This document shows positions 6,395 to 10,858 of a stretch of DNA of 10,858 nt, piece after piece (the first letter of the stretch is position 1; every line of letters begins with the position of its first letter). Under the pieces are notes generated by a model. It saw only the letters and a program-made list of their open reading frames with translations, did no database searches and had not been told where the DNA came from. The position numbers were made by a program, and so were the translations under genes. Location: assembly GCA_025450975.1 (NCBI GenBank), contig JANWLI010000058.1, positions 1 through 10,858 on the forward strand. Reading direction: 5' to 3'. The DNA is from Candidatus Kapaibacterium sp. (GTDB lineage: Bacteria; Bacteroidota; Ignavibacteria; Palsa-1295).

Positions 6395-7435
6395 ATGAAA
6401 CGCATTACACTGATCCTTACCCTTTTTGCCTTCGCCCTTTCTGGCTGTGAAAGTCCGAATGTGATCGTTGGTACTAGCGTCAACGAAGAAACAGTCACGC
6501 TGAATATCGGCGAAACCCTGATCCTTACGGAATACATCGCGTTTGACCAGAAAGCACAGGACTTGGCAATGGTCCTCGGCAGATTTGCCGAGAATCGCAC
6601 GCAGGCAAACCTCGACAGCGCCCGGCAAAGCTGGCTCGATGCTCATGCGGTCTGGTGCCGAACGGAAGCATTCGTTTTTGGCCCGGCAGCGTTAAAGAAC
6701 GCAGAGGAACAAGTTGACTTTTTTCCGGTCGACCCCAATGCTATTCAGAATAAATTAGCTTCGATCCCGGTATTTACTCCAGAAAGAGTTCTGGGATTCA
6801 GTGGCTCTTTAAAGGGCTTCCATCTGATCGAGTATCTGCTTTGGGATTCTGCAGGTTCGAAGCAGCCTGGGGACTTCACAGATACAGAGTTTTCCTACAT
6901 GCGCTACGTCTCTGATAATATCTGGGATGTCTCTCACGCACTATATCTTGAATGGGATCCAAGTCGTGGCGATTACCTCAAAAATTTCCGTGATGCAGGC
7001 ACCGGAACCAGCGATTACGTTTCGCATAAAGATGTGCTCAAGACGATGATCAACTCGATGATCCGCGCATGTCGTGAACTTGCTGACGTTAAACTTGGCG
7101 GGCCGCTTGTCGACCCACGCTATGAAGAATCCAGATTTAGTGGCAACACTGCCACCGATTACCATAATACGCTTACCGGCGTTCGTAATGTTTACCTTGG
7201 CGGACAGACAGAAGCCGGACTCAGTATTGCAATGCTTATCCATGGGACCACCGACGGCTACGTACTCGATACACGCATACGCGAAGAGTTTACCCAAGCC
7301 ATGACAAAGATTTCAGCGCTCCACCCGTTTGCAACAAAGCTCAGTAATAATCGCGATGCTATCGTCGAGGCGCAGAATGCAGTGCGCAAGCTCGAAGATT
7401 CGTTTGAAGAGGTGATCGGCGTCCTCGGCCTATAA
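6395..7435 (+). CDS. Imelysin family (M75) lipoprotein 2
   Basis: This 346-residue lipoprotein has the lipobox LSGC (Cys18). It shows the same family order as the first imelysin: LNIGETLILTEYIAFDQKAQ, SARQSWLDAHAVWCRTEAF with VFGP, then GFHLIEYLLW carrying HxxE (His143, Glu146), and SRFSGNTATDYHNTLTGV at 247-263. Outside these blocks it has clearly diverged from its neighbour, including an extra Cys88 in the WCRTEAF segment. The two are therefore old paralogues or separate acquisitions and not a recent duplication. Its stop is 2 bp before the start of the di-haem oxidoreductase gene, so translational coupling is likely. Imelysin next to a DUF1111 protein is a known conserved pairing, for example around icmP in Pseudomonas. 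The likely role is metal binding at the cell envelope, inferred and not shown by sequence alone. Confidence 0.92.
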   Translation: MKRITLILTLFAFALSGCESPNVIVGTSVNEETVTLNIGETLILTEYIAFDQKAQDLAMVLGRFAENRTQANLDSARQSWLDAHAVWCRTEAFVFGPAALKNAEEQVDFFPVDPNAIQNKLASIPVFTPERVLGFSGSLKGFHLIEYLLWDSAGSKQPGDFTDTEFSYMRYVSDNIWDVSHALYLEWDPSRGDYLKNFRDAGTGTSDYVSHKDVLKTMINSMIRACRELADVKLGGPLVDPRYEESRFSGNTATDYHNTLTGVRNVYLGGQTEAGLSIAMLIHGTTDGYVLDTRIREEFTQAMTKISALHPFATKLSNNRDAIVEAQNAVRKLEDSFEEVIGVLGL

Positions 7436-7437
7436 TT

Positions 7438-8865
7438 ATGCGTACCGACACTTCCCTAAGCGTACTTTCCCGTTGGCTGCTGCTGCTGGCCTGGAGTCTG
7501 GTGTTCGTTGGTACCGGTTGCGAAAGCGAAGAACCGGGTCCGGATCTGGCGGAAGAAAACCCCGATTCGATCATGCTTGCCGGTGGCAGCCTTACACAAA
7601 AATTCGGGTTCATTGAGAACATTCTTCTCCAATACCCACCGACGCTTCTTGGGTTAGACCTCCAACGCCATCGTGAAGGGGCAGGCGTCTTTATCCAGAC
7701 GTATGTGCCGAACGGTCAAGTGCATCCGGGTCTCGGCCCTGTCTACATATCGCAATCGTGTTATGGTTGCCATGTGAACGCCGGACGCGGAAGGCCGGTC
7801 AATCCGGGCGAGCTCTCAGGTTCTGCAATGATGTTGCATATCAGTGGCCCAGGCACTGGCCCATTGGGTGGACCTGACACCGTTCCAGGCTTTGGTGTTG
7901 TACTTCAGCCGCAAGCGATCAATTCCGTTCAACGCGAAGGAAGTATCTACGTCTTCTATCGACCAATGGTGGGTTCGTATGGTGACGGTGCATCGTATGA
8001 ACTTCGTGACCCGACATGCAGTGCTCGTTATACGTATGTTCCCCTTCCTCCCGGAACACTCTTTTCTTCGCGGATCGCAAGCCCGCTCATAGGTCTTGGC
8101 TTACTCGAGAGCGTGCCGGACGCCATGATCCTCGAGTGGGAAGATCCCAATGACGGTAACGGCGATGGCATTTCAGGGCGAGTAAATCGTGTTCAGAACG
8201 TGCTGACCAATACGCAAACGATCGGCCGCTTCGGATGGAAGGCGGGGTTTGCAAGCGTTTACGAACGCATAGCATTTGACTACAACCAGGGAATGGGCGT
8301 TACCTCGTCACTTCCAAACTACGTAAAGGAATCCTGCATTGGCCAGCCGCAGGCGCAGGGGGCAAACTTTGACGATCCGGAAGTACAAGGCAGCGAGTCA
8401 CTGCGTCCGCTCACCACATATCTGAAAACGACGTCTGTGCCTGGCCGGCGCAGTATGAATGACCCAACCATCCGACGCGGGCAAAAGCTCTTTACTGATG
8501 GCGGGTGTGCACTCTGTCATCGGCCGCAATTGCGCACCGGAGACGACCCAGACGTGAATCTTATCGATCATCAAACATTCTATCCGTATACTGACTTATT
8601 GCTTCATGATATGGGCGACGGCCTTGCCGATAACCGGCCCGACTTCAAGGCCGACGGCAGAGAGTGGCGCACGGCTCCGCTCTGGGGCATCGGCCTTACC
8701 GATGTGATCAACGGGAATACGTACTTTCTTCACGACGGCCGCGCCCGGACACTCGAAGAAGCGATCATCTGGCATGGTGGCGAAGCAGAAAAGGCGAAGC
8801 AGTTCTTCGTCACCCTTCCGAAAAGTGACCGCGACGCACTCGTTGCCTTCTTGCGGTCGTTGTAG
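7438..8865 (+). CDS. Di-haem oxidoreductase-like (DUF1111) lipoprotein
   Basis: This 475-residue protein has a long signal sequence ending in the lipobox GTGC (Cys28). Two haem c sites are visible: CYGCH at 108-112, followed by the family-typical NAGRGRPV, and CALCH at 357-361. DPNDGNGDGISG (236-247) resembles a calcium-type loop, and the C-terminal part has LLHDMGDGLAD (388-398), REWRTAPLWGIG and FLHDGRARTLEEAIIWHGGEA, all typical of DUF1111/DHOR proteins. These are distantly related to MauG and di-haem cytochrome c peroxidases. The old name 'thiol oxidoreductase' has little support. The protein should sit in the periplasm on a lipid anchor. It is coupled to the preceding imelysin. I infer a redox step for the metal handled by the imelysins, perhaps with the small cytochrome as partner. 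The reaction is unknown. Confidence 0.93.
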   Translation: MRTDTSLSVLSRWLLLLAWSLVFVGTGCESEEPGPDLAEENPDSIMLAGGSLTQKFGFIENILLQYPPTLLGLDLQRHREGAGVFIQTYVPNGQVHPGLGPVYISQSCYGCHVNAGRGRPVNPGELSGSAMMLHISGPGTGPLGGPDTVPGFGVVLQPQAINSVQREGSIYVFYRPMVGSYGDGASYELRDPTCSARYTYVPLPPGTLFSSRIASPLIGLGLLESVPDAMILEWEDPNDGNGDGISGRVNRVQNVLTNTQTIGRFGWKAGFASVYERIAFDYNQGMGVTSSLPNYVKESCIGQPQAQGANFDDPEVQGSESLRPLTTYLKTTSVPGRRSMNDPTIRRGQKLFTDGGCALCHRPQLRTGDDPDVNLIDHQTFYPYTDLLLHDMGDGLADNRPDFKADGREWRTAPLWGIGLTDVINGNTYFLHDGRARTLEEAIIWHGGEAEKAKQFFVTLPKSDRDALVAFLRSL

Positions 8866-8872
8866 AATTTCC

Positions 8873-10843
8873 CTATCTGGAAATCGGAATTGGGACGATC
8901 GTCGCGATCGTAGGAGTCCGTAAAATCGCGAAGTATACTCCGGAAGAAAACCTGCTATACCCGACCTTAAATTTGTACTCGCCTGGATGCACATCTGTGT
9001 TGAGGACTTCTTCAATCGCTCTCCCATATGCATCGGTTATTACGATCGATGTTGAACCTGTTTCGATCAGATCTGCATGCACAGTAATAACGCCGGTATA
9101 CTGATCACGAGAAACGATAAGAGATGCGGTCCCATCGCCATTAAAAAATCTTGGTCCACCCTCGGCACACACACCGAGCAGCTTAAACATCCCATCTGTC
9201 TTTGAAAGCGGTGCTGCATATCCAACCGGCTGTTCGTTTTTAACGCTTAAGTCCGTAACCGAATCTCGCCCGAGTGCCGCAACGAATTCCAGTGTTAGTT
9301 GCATAGCATTCACGCCCGACGGTCGGCCGATCTCGAAATGCAGCGTCCGTTCGCCGGCGGCTAGCGTGCCTGCAGGAGTCGCGCCGACCGGCGCGAGCAG
9401 CGATGCATCGAAGGTAAGGTCGAAGTCGATGCGCGTGATCGCATCGAGAAGTGGCGAACTGCCGATCGTTATCGTCACTGGGATCTCGACACGATCGCCT
9501 GCATAGGCTTGCGCCGATCCGATATGAATATTGACGACACTATCCGGCGTTGGTGTGCCGATGGCGAACGTCCCGGAATAGATCGTGTCGATCGTTTGCG
9601 ATTGTTGATTCAGATAGATACGACCGCCTTGATAATTCGAGATCAGATAGCGGCTGTTCTCGGGACTAATATCAAGCGAAGCGCCGAGATCGTTTGCGAT
9701 GGTACGAGTTACCTGACGGGTCGCGGTGTTGCGTACGTTTAATGTATAGCCATTGCCGAATATGCCAAACTCCGAGCCGTCACTATTAAAGACACATCCG
9801 CTGAGATTAATGAGCGTCGCTTTATCCTGATAGAGTTCTACACCGGTTGCAACATCCCATACTCGCAATGTTGAATCGCCGGTGCACGTGAGCAGGAGTG
9901 CATTGTCGGGGGAGATGTCAAGCCCGTTGAATCTTCCGACAGCGCCGTCAAATGTTTGCAGGACCTGCCCGGTCGTTGCATCGAAAAGCTTAGCAACTGC
10001 CCCGAGTGTCGCATCCGCTCCGCACGTTACCATCTTCGTCGGATCGCTTGTCCAGCGCAGATATGACATTGACGACGCGGGAAAGACATTCGTGAATTGC
10101 CGCTTCTCCGTTCCGGTCGCCGGATCGTAGACCTTCACGACTGTCGAGCACGTCACGGCCAACTCAGAGCCATCCGGACTATACTCAATATCACGATCGT
10201 AGGCGACACCGATCCAGTTAGGCACACTCGTATGCCAGGAGCGGATCTTCGCACCATTGGCAGCATTGAGGATGATGACAGAGTCAGTACCGGTATAGAC
10301 GGCGATCTGCGAATCATCCGGCGTAAACTTCCCGGCAAATGCGCGCTCGGAAATGAATATCGTTGGTTCGAGATTACCGCAAAGCGTCGACCACAACATA
10401 TTTCCAGTCGCCGCATCAAAGAGGTTTACATATCCTTTGTCGTCGGTGACGACAGCCTTGGTCCCGTCATTCGAGAATTCCGCATCATATCCCTGAAAAC
10501 GAAAATTGGGGTCGGTATGTAGCAGATCGATAAACGTCTGGGTACTTGCCGGACCTTTCCGAATCAGGCGAAGGATGGCGTTGGAAGTCATCGTGTTGGG
10601 CACGTTCCACTGCTCGATCATCGAGCCAACGAAATTACTTTTGATCGTCGTCCATGTAGCGCCTCCATCGGTGCTGAGATCGAGTTGGAGTGTATCGCCG
10701 AGCGGATCGGTGCCATTCCAGTTAACGAAATAAAGCGATCCCGGCAGGATGGTCTCTCCAGGTTGAGGCTTTACGAATGTCTGCGCGTGAACAGTAAGGC
10801 CCAGACTGCAAAGCAAAGCAATATATATCAGTCGAAGACGCAT
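8873..10843 (-). CDS. T9SS-exported WD40-like propeller protein with cohesin-like domain
   Basis: This 656-residue secreted protein has a signal peptide with likely cleavage after VHA (residue 20). An Ig-like beta domain (about 22-96) contains LSTDGGATWTTI. About 116-420 contains seven WD40-like units with recurring 'SPDG..LAV' and 'V.D..TG' phrases starting near 121, 170, 219, 262, 308, 350 and 390, as for a seven-bladed propeller. About 434-553 is cohesin-like: it opens with VNIHIGSAQAYAGDRVEIPV and contains ITRIDFDLTFDASLLAPVG. The last 85 residues resemble the T9SS type A sorting domain, with VITDAYGRAIEEV and FSSGVYFAILRT. T9SS proteins are exported across the outer membrane and attached or released, often with loss of this domain. 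No catalytic residues are evident, so a binding or surface role is likely. It converges on the DUF1111 gene with a 7-bp gap and is probably functionally unrelated to it. Confidence 0.85.
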   Translation of the reverse strand: MRLRLIYIALLCSLGLTVHAQTFVKPQPGETILPGSLYFVNWNGTDPLGDTLQLDLSTDGGATWTTIKSNFVGSMIEQWNVPNTMTSNAILRLIRKGPASTQTFIDLLHTDPNFRFQGYDAEFSNDGTKAVVTDDKGYVNLFDAATGNMLWSTLCGNLEPTIFISERAFAGKFTPDDSQIAVYTGTDSVIILNAANGAKIRSWHTSVPNWIGVAYDRDIEYSPDGSELAVTCSTVVKVYDPATGTEKRQFTNVFPASSMSYLRWTSDPTKMVTCGADATLGAVAKLFDATTGQVLQTFDGAVGRFNGLDISPDNALLLTCTGDSTLRVWDVATGVELYQDKATLINLSGCVFNSDGSEFGIFGNGYTLNVRNTATRQVTRTIANDLGASLDISPENSRYLISNYQGGRIYLNQQSQTIDTIYSGTFAIGTPTPDSVVNIHIGSAQAYAGDRVEIPVTITIGSSPLLDAITRIDFDLTFDASLLAPVGATPAGTLAAGERTLHFEIGRPSGVNAMQLTLEFVAALGRDSVTDLSVKNEQPVGYAAPLSKTDGMFKLLGVCAEGGPRFFNGDGTASLIVSRDQYTGVITVHADLIETGSTSIVITDAYGRAIEEVLNTDVHPGEYKFKVGYSRFSSGVYFAILRTPTIATIVPIPISR

Positions 10844-10850
10844 AGTACTG

Positions 10851-10858
10851 CAAAACTA
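10851..10858 (-). promoter_or_regulatory. Bacteroidota-type -7 element for the propeller protein gene
   Basis: On the minus strand the last eight bases of the window read TAGTTTTG, an exact match to TAnnTTTG. It is only 7 bp upstream of the start codon at 10843, so the transcript would have almost no leader. The matching -33 element would be outside the window, so this is a tentative call. Confidence 0.3.

Noticed and set aside
8868..8884. ATTTCC/GGAAAT hairpin at the convergent 3' ends as a terminator
   Set aside because: The stem is only 6 bp, AT-rich, overlaps the end of the minus-strand gene and lacks a T-tract.

Overview
The window looks like a chromosomal segment from a Gram-negative bacterium of the Bacteroidota/Chlorobiota assemblage. 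Supporting signs are an LPS-export LptC made as a lipoprotein next to KDO synthesis, a large secreted protein with a type IX secretion (T9SS) C-terminal domain, Bacteroidota-style -7 promoter elements (TAnnTTTG) and gene starts with little Shine-Dalgarno signal. G+C is moderate, about half by eye. A Kapaibacteriota-like lineage is a reasonable guess but is not proven by the sequence.

Positions 1-3444 (+) are housekeeping. They hold the 3' end of a KdsD/KpsF-type arabinose-5-phosphate isomerase (tandem CBS domains), an overlapping lptC-like lipoprotein gene whose first codons run through a 7-bp G-rich tandem repeat, and a complete UvrD/PcrA helicase. Positions 3445-3792 hold no protein gene. 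They contain a 70-bp imperfect palindrome, a tRNA-Leu(GAG) on the minus strand, and the terminator of the next minus-strand gene.

Positions 3793-8865 form the accessory part: a divergent gene set around an intergenic control region (4636-4790). To the left is a putative outer-membrane beta-barrel. To the right are a small cytochrome c lipoprotein, a first imelysin (M75) lipoprotein, an intrinsic terminator, a second imelysin lipoprotein, and a di-haem DUF1111-type oxidoreductase lipoprotein 2 bp downstream of it. The control region carries two good copies and one weak copy of a 19-bp inverted repeat, ATTAAGA-N5-TCTTAAT. One good copy sits inside the predicted promoter of the barrel gene and the other just before the cytochrome start. 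I infer one metal-responsive regulon: an envelope system in which imelysins bind or handle metal (probably iron) and haem proteins provide redox chemistry. Imelysin/DUF1111 pairs are known in other bacteria. The divergent barrel, the extra monohaem cytochrome and this operator are the less familiar parts.

Positions 8873-10843 (-) encode a 656-residue T9SS-exported protein with a seven-repeat WD40-like propeller and a cohesin-like domain. It converges on the oxidoreductase gene with a 7-bp gap. No CRISPR array, transposase or phage gene was seen.
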